From Tremella fuciformis (taxonomy: Eukaryota > Basidiomycota > Tremellomycetes > Tremellales > Tremellaceae), in contig CP136496.1 of NCBI GenBank assembly GCA_032768795.1, positions 372,001-436,000 of the forward strand: DNA of 64,000 nt. The letters are read 5' to 3'. Numbering within the stretch: the first letter of the stretch is position 1; every line of letters starts with the position of its first letter. The position numbers were made by a program, and so were the translations under genes. This document shows, piece after piece, positions 11,733-21,929 of this stretch. A model generated the notes under the pieces. That model saw only the letters and a program-made list of their open reading frames with translations, searched no databases and had not been told where the DNA came from.

Positions 11733-11828
11733 TGCGTTGCCAATCCGCTCCTTTCAAGGTCTTGCGCGCACAAAGGTGGATGAGTCTCTCTATGTCAGCC
11801 CTGGAGAAGCTATAAATGGCGCTCGCTC
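11733..11828 (+). promoter_or_regulatory. CCAAT and TATA promoter module of the 11869 gene
   Basis: TGCGTTGCCAATCCGC at 11733 followed by TCCTTTCAA, 136 bp before the ATG. A TATA box (TATAAATGGC) lies at 11811, 58 bp before the ATG, followed by a GCTC tetranucleotide repeat. The CCAAT block recurs at 19401 and 21930; the TATA block recurs at 21303. Confidence 0.6.
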
Positions 11829-11868
11829 GCTCGCTCGGTTCAGTTTGCCCTATCTCTCGCTCGCCACA

Positions 11869-12573
11869 ATGCCCATAACTACTAACGATCAACCCTCCCA
11901 AGGCCGTTGGGTCGGGGATGGATCGGAGGGTCGTCCTTCGACCTCTCATCCTAGCAATTTGTCCGTCGCCAGCAGCGGTACTGGACGCTCGGATCAAGCA
12001 GATAGTGAGGATAGTAATGCGGGAACCCCTTCCTTGGAGTTAGAAAAGCCCACCCAAGTACGGCCTGAGAAGGCAGGGGGAGAAGCATCGGCTAATCAGG
12101 AATCTCTCCTTCGTGACACAGATCCGTGGGGCTTGAAGCCCCTGGAATCGAAAGCAGGGGCATTGAGACACATTGCCGCAAGCTTCCAAAAATCTGAGCC
12201 GGCGGCGCATGATCTCAAGGCAATTCTTTACAGAGCCAGCTGCCTCACGCAGTCTATAATGACTGATCTCGAGCTACACGGGCTCGGAAACGATGAAGTT
12301 GAAGCCCCACTTCCAATAGAGTTCACCCAGGAAGGAACCAGAGCAGAGACCGTAAATCAAGCTGTAGATGAAGTCCTTGTGGGGCTGCAATTGATGAAAA
12401 GGGCCGCTCGCTCATCCGAGATCGTTGCTCCCTCAGTCGTTCGACTATACAGGACGGTAAAGGGCGCTAATTCATACTTCCTGAGATCTCTGCCTCCGAC
12501 TTGGGCTCCATCGTCAGAGTTGGAAGCACAAGTCAAGGACATAATCAAAGAAATGAATCACCCCTACCCGTAA
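11869..12573 (+). CDS. Orphan array protein, unknown
   Basis: Not recognised. A single-exon frame of 234 residues starts at the ATG 58 bp after a TATA box. The first 100 residues are serine-, glycine- and acid-rich and probably disordered. The C-terminal half is helical (HIAASFQKSEPAAHDLKAIL, AVDEVLVGLQLMKRAAR) and ends in MNHPYP. There is no signal peptide or membrane segment. It is the first gene of the + strand orphan island. It shares its upstream CCAAT block with family A genes although the protein does not align clearly with them. Confidence 0.65.
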   Translation: MPITTNDQPSQGRWVGDGSEGRPSTSHPSNLSVASSGTGRSDQADSEDSNAGTPSLELEKPTQVRPEKAGGEASANQESLLRDTDPWGLKPLESKAGALRHIAASFQKSEPAAHDLKAILYRASCLTQSIMTDLELHGLGNDEVEAPLPIEFTQEGTRAETVNQAVDEVLVGLQLMKRAARSSEIVAPSVVRLYRTVKGANSYFLRSLPPTWAPSSELEAQVKDIIKEMNHPYP

Positions 12574-13046
12574 ACAAAGTATGTACATAAGCTGCATTGT
12601 CAATCTTGGTACCGCATGCATATACGTTATGTTCGAAAAGGCGAGTATCACCATAGCTCATGGGGGGGACCGAGGTCGTGACGGCCGCATGCTGCATGAT
12701 TCAGTCTTCACGCATGCGTCGAAGCTGCGGTGCCGGGGACGTTGCGCTATATGACACTACTGTGGTATGCTGCGCTCGCCTGTCATCTTGTCCGGTATGG
12801 CCTAATCGGGCCCTTCGATCACGCCGCAAAAAGTATTGAAGTCATTGGCGCGAATGGATTAGGAATGACAATATCCAATGATTGTGCCAATACTTCTGCG
12901 TATGCCGATTTCCGCCTTTTTTTTTAACCAAACGTTGATGAAAGGTGAGCGCAATGCCGGAGTCGTGGTGATGTGCTTGAGGTGTGTGCGAGCTCGTTTG
13001 CATCCCTACCTCCTCTTCTCAGTGCCGAATCCACCTGCCAATAACT
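12574..13046. other. Intergenic between array genes
   Basis: The 3' region of the 11869 gene and upstream region of the next. There is a T9 tract at 12918-12926. No gene is supported. Confidence 0.4.
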
Positions 13047-13660
13047 ATGTCTGAGAGATCGAGACCTTCAACTCACAGGCCCCGTAAACTCGGTGCAGGT
13101 TTGTCACGTCAAGGCCACGCCTGCTCTCGAGATCTTATCCTAACGGCGGACACAGACGTTGAGGAGGCGGAAGCTGACATGCACGCCTCAAGAACTGACA
13201 GGCATAATGCGCTCATATCTGTACTTTCAAAGCTAAGCTGGCCCACGCATCAGCTCTCTTACGAATGCACACATGCCATGAATAGACAACGGGGTGAAGA
13301 AGATTTCAGTCAAGCTCAGGCGACTGCCTCAAAACGATCTCGCAGCTCAAGGAATTCTTGACAGAGAATGACCACACCCGGGACATGGCCATGAACCCAG
13401 TGACAGTTCAGCATGCTGCGGTCGTCATAAACGGCGACGATCGGACCCTCTTCGTGGCCATTGCCTCACAAGTTTTGACGTGCCAGCGCGAAGCTGAGTC
13501 GGCGGTCAAAGCCCCGGACCCTACTTTGGACGAGATGGAGACACATGTTGGTCGGTACAATCTGACCCTCGACGCTGCTACAAAGCGGCTGACAAGTCTC
13601 ACATGCCCCTCTCGTCATGGTCCGGATGACGCGGCCGAGTCCAGCGAGCACGGTATCTAG
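13047..13660 (+). pseudogene. Family A gene broken by a frameshift near 13319
   Basis: The first frame (13047-13361, 104 residues) and the second (ending 13660) together match family A. The first contains LISVLSKLSWPTHQLSYEC, which aligns with the helix before the conserved RDAC segment; shifting frame by one base near 13319 gives RDCLKTISQLKEFLTEN, then the family hallmark (LFVAIASQVLTCQREAESA and YNLTLDAATKRLTSL). The C-terminus is EHGI, without the terminal cysteine of other members. A family-type 3' element (ATGCACATATTTG) follows 126 bp after the stop. An unrecognised intron could also explain the shift, but I found no suitable pair of splice sites. Confidence 0.6.
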
Positions 13661-14185
13661 GTATTTCTTAGGTTCAGTATGAGTTCTAGCTCACTTGCCG
13701 GTGGTTCCCTGCAAGCTTAACAAGCCTGCTTTATTTTTATCACCATATACACTCCTGCTCCGCAGTCTCGAAGCGACCGTTCCCATGCACATATTTGTCT
13801 CGTCTCGCAATCTTCGCCAGGAGAATCATCAATTAAATACTCCTCCGAGATACAGTATCCTCAGCGCATATAACGTTCGAGAGCTGGATTTTTCACATTC
13901 TGACTATATTTGGAGCTCAAGAGAAGCTCACTGTACAGATAGATGAATGGATGTTACGGCTGATCTGAAAACCGAGATGCCCACTTTATCGAATCTGTCA
14001 GACAGTGTCCCAATTTCACGGCGAGTTTGCCGACACAGCCTTGCCAATATGATCCATTCAAGCTTGTGTGCGAAGAGGATGGCCATTTGGCGCGAATATA
14101 AGGCGTGGTCCCTGGTTGCCCGGTTTCCCGATAAAGAACTCCCAGGAAGTATTGCCACAACGCTAATAACACCTCGTCTGGCATC
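13661..14185. other. Intergenic with family A 3' element and a TATA-like box
   Basis: ATGCACATATTTG at 13786 matches the 3' element found after other family A genes. AATATAAGG at 14095 is a possible TATA box 90 bp before the 14186 start. Confidence 0.4.
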
Positions 14186-15105
14186 ATGTCGCAAAGGTTG
14201 CGCCAACCCGAATCAGATGTCGAACAGCTACTGAGAGAATTTGAGTTGTCAGGGGATACGTATGCAGACTCAAGTTCATCCGGACAAACGCATTCGGCGC
14301 CCCGTCGCCGTCCAGACGTCGAAGAGCTACTGAGCGAATTTGAAAACTACCTTGATCCATCAAGCGGTCGCCGTCCAGACGATGAAGAGCTGCTGAGAAA
14401 AATCCAAGCCTACCTTGCGGTGTCTCGGGGTACAAACGGGTTACAAAATCCCCCGGGCACCCGCATTCGTTGAACGACGATTGGGACCTGGATGAGTTCG
14501 TCAGGATCCTAAAGACATCTCGGCAGGTCCTGGACGTACAGGGCAGGGAGGGGCTGAAAGAGCTAGAAGACTTCCAAAGTTGTTGGGGCCATATCCTCCA
14601 GACAGCATGGATGATTGGAGCCCACGAGCCCTTCAAGACGATGGCTTCCGCCGATGTTCGGGAAACTTTCATAGCACGATTTCCGGTAGAGACACCTGTT
14701 TATGAGTTGATAGCGCAAGCTCAGAACAGCATTGATGCGGTACCGAGGGCCTACGAAAGCAAGTCACTGATAACGTGCATGCGGTCAGAGGTGATGAGGT
14801 CTCTGTATCAGGTCACATCGGAGATCGCGTATAAATTGAAGGAAGTCTGTGAGCAGATGTCGGCGTACGAAGACGAACAAGACAAACGGCGCCAAGCTGA
14901 GTCGAAAGGGGACCACCCAGACTCATCCAGCTCAGGCCGAAGTGACTTATGTGACTCAGATGAAGGTGATAGTGGCACGTCAGCCGCAGTCGTCCTGGAG
15001 GAGTTCCATGACCGGTCTGGTATAGTCCTCGCAACCGACGGGGAGAAAGAGGATAACCTCCCAATCGATACTGCCGTTGCCCGTGTCGACCCGAGTGTAG
15101 ACTGA
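14186..15105 (+). CDS. Family B orphan protein with internal repeats
   Basis: Not recognised. Frame one (14186-14473) has three copies of an acidic helix: SDVEQLLREFEL, PDVEELLSEFENY and PDDEELLRKIQAY, two of them preceded by RRP or GRRP. Frame two (to 15105) has DWDLDEFVRILKTSRQVL, a long helical body and an acidic serine-rich tail. A 77-nt intron (14420-14496, GTGTCT to GATGAG) would join both in frame (279 residues). Against it, the pseudogene copy at 20400 keeps the DLDEF residues that this intron would remove, so a frameshift is also possible. The gene has the same + orientation as its neighbours and no signal peptide. Confidence 0.55.
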
Positions 15106-15918
15106 CAAGACTGGTCACCGAGATTGGGCTTCTAGCTTTCTTCGAGTGGACAGATCGCACATTTGTGTCTATTCTGCATGGTGCATACATGAACTGACCA
15201 GACCAAGCTCGGCTATTAAGGCGTTGGAGCATTAGACACGATACGCTGTCACCAGCACGCCGGTCAATCAAGCATGTCCTGCCCAGGACCAAAGCTGTTT
15301 GGGACGGGCGGCTTATGCCACTGCTCGTCGTCTGCGATTGCGATGCCAAGATCGAATTTGCTTTCAAATGCATGATTAGGTGGAAAGGTCGAGCGTGATG
15401 ACTGATTGCCAAATAGTGCAGACTTCACCAACGGCTGCGGGAAGGCTCGGCTAATGTGCCATGTCGGCGTGTGAGGACGCCACGACGATGATGTATAGAT
15501 CGATGGATTCGTGTTTGCCATCGTATTTGATAATTCTCCGGGTCATCGAGGAGACGGCTTATTCTTCAGCATTGGCGAGAGCAGGTGCATTGCCAATCCG
15601 TGCGCATAATACCAATCGAAAGAAATTTGAGTAAAGCTCTGACCTGACGTAACGGGTCTACGAGTGGTGCTCGCACGCTTCGGTCCGTCCGGTGTCGCGC
15701 CATCCCGTGTATCCATGCATCTGCACCTACATCCCGCGAGGTACGCTCTGGTTCCGGATAGCGGATGCTGACACTCAAGGATTGACAGCTGTTCGGCTAA
15801 GATACCCAGAAAATGCCATCTTCATTGGTCGACTCCACCGCGCTCTGTCGTTATATTCACTCCCGAATCCCCTTCCCGATGCCCTTCAGAGCATGGACAA
15901 TGATCCTGGCAGCAAACA
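15106..15918. other. Gene-free stretch, relic promoter block
   Basis: TGCATTGCCAATCCG at 15586 resembles the family A CCAAT block, which fits the family A relic that follows. Other open frames on both strands have no support. Confidence 0.4.
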
Positions 15919-16437
15919 ATGCCGGCGTGCCCATCTGCTTCGGCTCTGGGCTCACAGGCTAAAGAGGCAGCATGTAAAGGATACGACGGTATCGACGTGG
16001 GTGTCGACACAAGTCGTCTCATATCTCCCTTCCCTGATGACTTGGCAAGAGCCGCCGCTGCACGCATGTCACATCGTCCGCCTTCTCTAAAGTGGTCTAG
16101 GCTCGGGTCGGACGAAAAGCAATTGCCACCCAAAGCTAGACCCTTAAAGACCGAACAGCGTTTTAAAATGTCACACGTTCACCTGCTTTACGCTCATACA
16201 AGACCGATTGGGCACTCATTCTACACAGCTTGTCACTCTGTGGAGCTCGCCGGCCGTCTGATGATCAATAGGCGTAACCTTTGTCAGGATAAGGTCACAT
16301 CGGTCACTGCTGGCGCGACTCCAAATCTGATGGAAATGATGGAACCTGTCCGACATTATCAAGTGACCCTTAGCACTGCTGAAGAACGTCTGATGTCCCT
16401 CACAACAACACCAACTGGTGAGTGCATCCCACTCTAG
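15919..16437 (+). pseudogene. Family A relic ending in a CaaX-like CIPL
   Basis: Only the C-terminal third aligns with family A: NLMEMMEPVRHYQVTLSTAEERLMSLTT corresponds to the segment V-x-E-M-x-P-V-x-x-Y-x-x-x-L-D-A-A-x-x-R-L-T-S-L of intact members (written here in two parts: NLMEMMEPVRHYQV and TLSTAEERLMSL). It ends ECIPL, with cysteine fourth from the end as in the CTVI and CAVI members. The upstream part of the frame is unlike the family and lacks the IATEVQACQ helix. A 3' element (ATGTACATGTTTGAC) follows at 16615. Confidence 0.45.
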
Positions 16438-17964
16438 AGGCCGAACCAAACGCTCATGGGAAACAGTATCGACTGCTACAACTTCGAGCTGAGCGCCAAA
16501 ATGTGCCGTCTGACTGTGGTTTACGGCCCTCCGGCATCCTGCATGTTCGACAAGTCTACTTGATTGTCCTTTGTGCATCTCTTCTTGCTCCACCATCCAC
16601 TTTCGAATTATCTCGATGTACATGTTTGACTCTCGCCGCGAAGTGGACTCTATGGCCCCTTTGCAACCGTGATATGAGCAGACGGCCTCATCAGCGCTTC
16701 ATTCGGAGGAGGTTCGGGCCGCGAATAGGTCTACCGCTTGATCACCTGAAAGACCTTGACAGACAGTAATCGGCGCGTAACATGGACGGACCCAGAGCCG
16801 TTGCATGGTCTTCCGGAATAGTTTCGCTGAACCCTTTCTCCGCGTCACCGTGCGTGCACTTGCGTATTCCTACCATGTGACAGACGCAGATGTTTTGCCT
16901 ACTTAGCGGGTTGCCTTGCACGGCCGTGGGCCAGACTTCCGTACCATTGAAGCTACTAACGCCGAGTTCCTCAACTTCTACCAGTGGATCAAGAGGCAGG
17001 TGAGGAGTGACCTTCCCTTTTATTGCCAATGCCCCCTGTGCTGTCGTCATTCTTCCGGGCAGGAGTACATGCATCGCCATTTCGTTAGCCTTATGCTCAG
17101 GCGACTCAAAGATGGGTCGAGCTTTCTGATTTAGGCCTGGTGCGCTGATGAATGGACATCTGTTTCATTTGGTGCCTCACACTCTCAGTTGTACGACATC
17201 GTCACCGGCCTCCTGCGAAGTGCGCTTTGAGTCCGGAGTGCGGCATGCTGCCAGGGTGCCAAGGCTTTAGCGGCTGTACTATTAAGAAGCACAGAGAAGC
17301 TCCCTTTACCCTTCTGTACATGTTGCGGTTCCGACACAATCTCCGTTCTGGATCGTCCGCAGCAGGATCAGCCTCGTGAACTCTGTGTATGTCGGGAGGA
17401 AGGCAGTTGTTTACCACACAACGCGACGCCGACATCGATCCGATAATGCGTGTGACACTTCTCATGTGCCCCTCGAAGAGCGCTATACAACGCACGTTCC
17501 ACAGGCTGCCGTCATCTGCAGAGCGGATGGCGCACAAAAAGCAAGCCGCCTTGGCCCGACTCTTTTGGGGCCTATCTGCATTGGAGTCCGCTTCAAACGG
17601 GTGACTCGCTTAGCATGAAACGGAGCTGCTGAATGTTGTGGGCTGGTGCTCGGTGCAGATCATAGATTTGCCATGCCAATCAATTTGAGGTTGGGGGGGG
17701 GGGGGGGGTCGGATGTTTCGGGACAGAGCCAGCGTGGCGTGGGCCGCCTAGTCTCAGACCGACCGGGGAGGCCCGGTCAGCCTCTAGAATTTTCGATATA
17801 TCTGCGAATGCCAGATCTCTCCTTTGCCTCAGAATAGGATGAAAGGTGGGTCCAAGGCTGGCGTTAGGCATAAATCTCCTCCTCCTCCGGTGAACCCTCG
17901 TCAATCTGTACATCTCGTCCTTTTGCTCCAAGTCTTCATTCGACGTATCCAACTGCGAATAAGC
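16438..17964. other. 1.5-kb gene-poor stretch
   Basis: Contains the family 3' element at 16615, a G16 run at 17693-17708 and GCCAATCAA at 17675, a CCAAT site about 290 bp before the 17965 start. Short frames on both strands (for example 16916-17134 +) are not supported. CATAAATCTCC at 17869 may be the TATA region of the next gene. Confidence 0.4.
17693..17708 (+). repeat. Poly-G tract (16 G)
   Basis: An uninterrupted run of 16 guanines about 260 bp upstream of the 17965 gene. Such runs are rare in this window and can form G-quadruplexes or vary in length; part of the length may be a sequencing effect. Confidence 0.8.
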
Positions 17965-18618
17965 ATGTCCGACGACTTCGCCTCCGAGATGCGCGACGAG
18001 ATGAGACGCACTGGGATGAGCATTTTCAGCGATGACTCTCCTCGAATCCCGCTAGGCCGTAGGAGTGCGTTTTCGGACACGACGATTAGGCGTCTTGTGA
18101 AAGGCGCAATGCACCTCACTCTCCAATCTTTAGTTCCAAAACTCAACGAGCACGTAGAACAGCTGCAGATCGAGTGCAACGAAGCCACGCGTATTCAGGA
18201 GAGCAATGGAGATCTCAATCCTGCTCGAGACGCCTGCGTCAGCACCGTTGAGAAAATGCAGGCCGCCTTGATGGGGAATATGTGGTTCGGTCCACTCACC
18301 GATCCCGAAAGCATTCCTTTGCTCTCAGCCATGCAAGACACGGAAGACGGCGCTTTCTCGTCCACTTCTGCCGAAGTGCAAGCTTGCCAGAGTTTGGTCC
18401 AGTCGGTTGCTGCCCGCGCGGATCCAAACATCTGGGAAGTATTTTTACCCGTTTGTCTGTATAGTGTCGCCCTTGACTCTGCTCGCAAGCGGCTGACGAG
18501 TCTCCCACTCGGTGATGGCGCGGAAGCCTCTGAGACATCCCCAGAGAGCGCTCCTGACGAGACAGAATGGGGCATTGCGGCTCCTGGATGGATCAACAGC
18601 ATATGTACAGTCATATAG
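17965..18618 (+). CDS. Family A orphan protein with C-terminal CaaX box (CTVI)
   Basis: Not recognised beyond its paralogs at 13047, 15919, 19545 and 22099. The open frame is 217 residues. A 42-nt in-frame intron (18092-18133, ending CTTTAG) may be spliced at the place where the 22099 gene has one, giving 203. Conserved blocks: RDAC-VSTVEKMQAALMGN, then STSAEVQACQSLVQSVAARA, then Y-x-x-A-L-D-S-A-R-K-R-L-T-S-L. The acidic linker ends in SICTVI; Cys-Thr-Val-Ile fits a CaaX box for farnesyl or geranylgeranyl transfer, which would put this soluble helical protein on a membrane. There is no signal peptide. The match of both ends with the 22099 gene supports the reading frame. Confidence 0.7.
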   Translation: MSDDFASEMRDEMRRTGMSIFSDDSPRIPLGRRSAFSDTTIRRLVKGAMHLTLQSLVPKLNEHVEQLQIECNEATRIQESNGDLNPARDACVSTVEKMQAALMGNMWFGPLTDPESIPLLSAMQDTEDGAFSSTSAEVQACQSLVQSVAARADPNIWEVFLPVCLYSVALDSARKRLTSLPLGDGAEASETSPESAPDETEWGIAAPGWINSICTVI

Positions 18619-19400
18619 CGACCCACACAACCCTAAGTTCTATAGCTTTCTGCCTCGTTTATCACCACAGTTGTGCTACTCTTCTAGGGTGGTCGGTGTC
18701 CATCTTCTTGTCCGCAATATTGATCGCCACAGTAAAAAAGCGATGCACATGTGTGCGCCCACATCCTCACTCCAGACAGATAGCACATTTCTTCAGAAGC
18801 CTTCTGGCTTGTTCCTTCTGCGGGAGCATCTCCTGTGCCTTCGCTTCCCGACTGCGTATGCCCACCATCGAAAGTCACGTTGACCACTCTTTCAAGCAGC
18901 ACCATGAGCCCGACGCTCGTGTGGCCTTCCTGAAGCGACTGTGAGGCAGGATTCAGCATCATCGCGACACTGACCGTGCAGGTTGAGATTTCAGATTCCC
19001 AATGCAACAAAGGGCAAGGGAGTACAAGATATTCGTTTCGACCAAGGGGTTTGGCCCGTCATCGTCTTTCAAGGGGAGAACTGTATGCTGTGCTGGAAGG
19101 GGCTGTGCGAGGATCATGCCTGGACAATTCATTGTGCGATCGCCAATCGTTCCTCCAAAGGCGAAGCGACGAAAGCTTGGCCATCTGCTCCTCGCCCAAT
19201 CGAAAGGCTTGCCAATACTGGTTCGTTTACGAAGAGGTCCTCTCAGTGTCTACCGTAGAGAAAGGTGGGCACGAACTCTCGTCAAGATCCGCGATTCAGA
19301 CCTGGAGTATAAAGCTTGCGAGGCCTCTTCCAGCTCCTGCCATCTTCAGTCACCTCAGCAGTTGAATACAGCTTCTGGCTTCCTGTCGCCGATATACATC
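18619..19400. other. Intergenic between family A genes
   Basis: Holds a family 3' element (18743) and, at 19132, TGCGATCGCCAATCG, a weaker version of the CCAAT block. GAGTATAAAGC at 19306 is a TATA-like site. A pyrimidine-rich open frame at 19002-19430 has no family resemblance. Confidence 0.4.
18743..18757 (+). promoter_or_regulatory. Family A 3' element, copy 1
   Basis: ATGCACATGTGTGCG, 125 bp after the stop of the 17965 gene. Near-identical words follow other family A genes at 126-225 bp. A role in 3' end formation or mRNA stability is inferred only from position. Confidence 0.45.
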
Positions 19401-19425
19401 TGCGTTTGCCAATCTTCTCCTTTGA
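19401..19425 (+). promoter_or_regulatory. Family A promoter CCAAT block, copy 2
   Basis: TGCGTTTGCCAATC, then TTCTCCTTTGA, 144 bp before the 19545 ATG. Copies lie at 11733 and 21930. CCAAT sites are bound by the Hap2/3/5 complex in fungi; that it acts here is inferred. Confidence 0.55.
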
Positions 19426-19544
19426 CATAGAGCTTGATGAACGGTAGCGAGATTACAGAGAGGCCCATTCCCCATGCATGGCTATGCGTATCACCGTCTG
19501 TACAGCTTGCTCCCATCAAGTAGAGGTATACACTGCCACTCAGT

Positions 19545-20126
19545 ATGACGAACGACACGGACTACAGCTCGCAATGCGAACAAGTCCGTGCACGCTTGGC
19601 AAGGCTCATTGCAGCTGAGTATGCAAGATTCGATCTTCCCCCGGACGTTGCTATTTCGCGTTGGAAGACACGATTGGTATCTATAGGAGTCGAGTGGCAT
19701 GGTGCTCTGAAGTCCACACGAGAACGACTTGACAGGTCCGTGCGGCTGTTTGAAAGCGATTGTGAGGGGGTCATCCGTATCGAAGAGAGCAAAGGCAGCG
19801 AGTCAGAGTTGAAATGGGTTCGAAGCGACTGCAGCTGTACACTCGATGAAATCCAGGGCATTCTAAAGGGGAATGTGGGTCTTTGGCAGATGGCCAGGGA
19901 TAGCTGGCAAATCGGCGTGACACCTGCTGTTGTCAGCTTAGCTCCCACCGACGGGGGCCTGTTCTCGTCGATCGCTACTGAATTGCGAGCGTGCCAAAAT
20001 GACCTCGACTCAGCCGCAAAAAGCCTGGCTCCGAGCGTTGGGGAGATGTTTTTGCCTGTCCGCCGATATCAACTCACTCTGGACGCTGCTCGCGAGCGAC
20101 TGGCACATCAGCGATTGGAAGGCTAG
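19545..20126 (+). CDS. Family A orphan protein, no CaaX box
   Basis: A 193-residue paralog of the 17965 and 22099 genes. Shared blocks: ESDCEGVIRIEESKG, the helix CTLDEIQGILKGN, LFSSIATELRACQNDLDSA, and VGEMFLPVRRYQLTLDAARERL. The sequence before the start (CTGCCACTCAGT-ATG) is identical to that of the 22099 gene, so this start is well supported. The C-terminus stops at HQRLEG, about 20-30 residues before the CaaX ends of its relatives, through an early TAG; the protein would be unprenylated. A 36-nt in-frame segment (19678-19713) may be an intron as in the relatives; I could not decide. Confidence 0.65.
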   Translation: MTNDTDYSSQCEQVRARLARLIAAEYARFDLPPDVAISRWKTRLVSIGVEWHGALKSTRERLDRSVRLFESDCEGVIRIEESKGSESELKWVRSDCSCTLDEIQGILKGNVGLWQMARDSWQIGVTPAVVSLAPTDGGLFSSIATELRACQNDLDSAAKSLAPSVGEMFLPVRRYQLTLDAARERLAHQRLEG

Positions 20127-20350
20127 CTTCGAATAACCAATGGATGGGAAGGAACCATCTTCTGTCGCGGCATCCGGCAATCCCAGCGGCACATCGTTGA
20201 GTACCGGCTTCAGAGTGAGCACAGATACATGCTAGTTGCGAGTTCCGTTTTCCTTGTCTCAATTCTTTCGCAAGCTATGCGAGGCCACCTTAACTTTTGG
20301 CGGCCTGCCTATCTTCCTGGTCCGCTGTATTCACTGGCACTACCTTCCAG

Positions 20351-20365
20351 ATGCACATGTTTGCC
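20351..20365 (+). promoter_or_regulatory. Family A 3' element, copy 2
   Basis: ATGCACATGTTTGCC, 225 bp after the stop of the 19545 gene. The spacing is longer than in other members, consistent with that gene having lost its C-terminal coding part to an early stop. Confidence 0.45.
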
Positions 20366-20399
20366 CTCCTGCCTTCTCCGCGGAGTGAGAGCTCTGTGA

Positions 20400-21202
20400 G
20401 TGCAGCTTGATCTAGAGGCTCCCGAACAACACATTGCTACTGGGTGCTCTCCTCAGCACGGACTGATCCAGCTCGAAGACGAGACGCTGTCCGTCATACC
20501 GGGATCTCTGACGACTCACCGCCGCAGACATTGCAAGGACCGGCACAGGGACGATGCAGAGCCCCGACGGCTGCTGAGCGATTCTGAAGATCTTGCGCAG
20601 CACAATTTTGGTCCGGCGAGCGGGACCTGGACGAGTTTGTCACGTTGCTGAAGACATTCGGCAGGTTTTGTACGGGTATCGCGACGAACCCCTGACGACA
20701 ATCCACGATATCAGTATTTGTCGTGACCACATCCACCAGATAGCATGAAAATCGGAGCGCACAAGCCACTCAACTCGATGGCGACCGTCAATGAGTCTCT
20801 CATTATTGTCTCACGATTCAATCAAGGGACATCGACCCATACGTTGACCGAGCACGTTAAAATTGCATTGACGCGGTAATGAATGCCTACGACAGCCACA
20901 GACTCGAATCCGGGAGGCCGTCGATGCAGGTGATCTCTCTGTATCAGGTTACACGAAATATCGCAGACATCATGATCATCTGTGAACAGACGCTAGCCTA
21001 CGAGGATGCGCAGCGTCAAGCTAGGGCAGCGAATGACTCAGACTCGTCCGGTTTCGATCGAAATGATCTATCAGGTGATTCCGATGCCCTCCAGTCGGCC
21101 GCAGATGCCTCCGAGGCTTCGTATCACCGGTCTGACCTAGACTCTGACGAAGAGGAGGAAGAAGGGGTAAACACTTCCGAGCGCCCCACCATCGTAGACT
21201 GA
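20400..21202 (+). pseudogene. Family B pseudogene (copy of the 14186 gene)
   Basis: Three frames are needed to follow the similarity. Near 20615-20660 ERDLDEFVTLLKTFGRF matches DWDLDEFVRILKTSRQV. Near 20755-20870 IGAHKPLNSMAT matches IGAHEPFKTMAS. The last frame (20879-21202) matches the C-terminal half: SLYQVTRNIADIM, CEQTLAYEDAQRQA, then SDSSGFDRNDLSGDSD and a poly-glutamate run, ending at VD like the intact gene. Stops and frame changes between the blocks make it non-functional unless the final frame is used alone. The GC-rich N-terminal repeat part is missing. Confidence 0.6.
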
Positions 21203-21242
21203 CAAGCGATCTGGCAGGAGTACATGCGATCCCAGCTTCGTT

Positions 21243-21320
21243 TGCCGCATGTTTCTGCCAGACAAAGATGAGTCAAACTGTCTGTCCCAGCCCCGGTCAA
21301 CCTATAAATGGTGCTCGCTC
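21243..21320 (+). promoter_or_regulatory. Orphan copy of the 11869 promoter (TATA region)
   Basis: About 60 bp match the region upstream of the 11869 gene: ACAAAG, GATGAGTC, CAGCCC-GG, then TATAAATGGTGCTCGCTC at 21303 (the other copy has C in place of T at the tenth base). No copy of the 11869 coding sequence follows, so the duplication kept the promoter but lost the gene, or the gene has decayed beyond recognition. Confidence 0.5.
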
Positions 21321-21929
21321 TTGCCCCCACTCCTCCGTTTCATGGGCATTGTATCGCCGTCTCAGTGCAAGCTTTGTGTCCTTTTTCTGCAGGACAAGCT
21401 TGGGGAAGTCAACTCCGCCCAAGTCAGGAGGTAAGCACCCATTGAACCCTTGTGTAAGTGCCGCCACGCGCGGCTCGCATGTAATGATACAACTCCAGGC
21501 AATCGTTTGCCACCTTACCCAACGCCTACATCCCTTTGCCGACGCGTGCGAGACTAATGCATTTTCCTCTAAGGGCACTACACACTCACATGCTCCACGC
21601 GGTCCCGCCATCGGCAAGGCGGTAGGGCATGGAAAGACGAATGCCAGGGTTGCACAAGGCCTGGCGCATGGGCGAGACCGATGCTGCGATGTCTGTCCGT
21701 GGCGAAATTCGCCCTTCAAGCAAAGCAGGTCGATGCCGCATGCGTCTGGCCCTAGTGCGCCATCCCCCGCACCACTCGGAAAGGCCTGCAAGTAGGTACG
21801 AGCGACGGATGTATGTCAGTCGCCATGTCTAGTATGGGCCTGAAAGATTGGTTGTGCACGGGGACCTTCTACTTGAAGCTGAGACGAGGACTGATTGGCG
21901 AGGATCGTGGACGCTCTTGTCATTACTCC
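21321..21929. other. No supported gene
   Basis: Long open frames exist on both strands (21268-21795 + and 21297-21791 -). Neither shows family resemblance, splice logic or a convincing residue pattern. The double openness is a base-composition effect. Confidence 0.35.

Noticed and set aside
19002..19430. 142-codon + frame between family A genes
   Set aside because: Overlaps the promoter block of the 19545 gene and shows no family or domain signal.
21268..21795. Overlapping long frames on both strands
   Set aside because: Both strands open at once, no start context or family similarity; base-composition effect.
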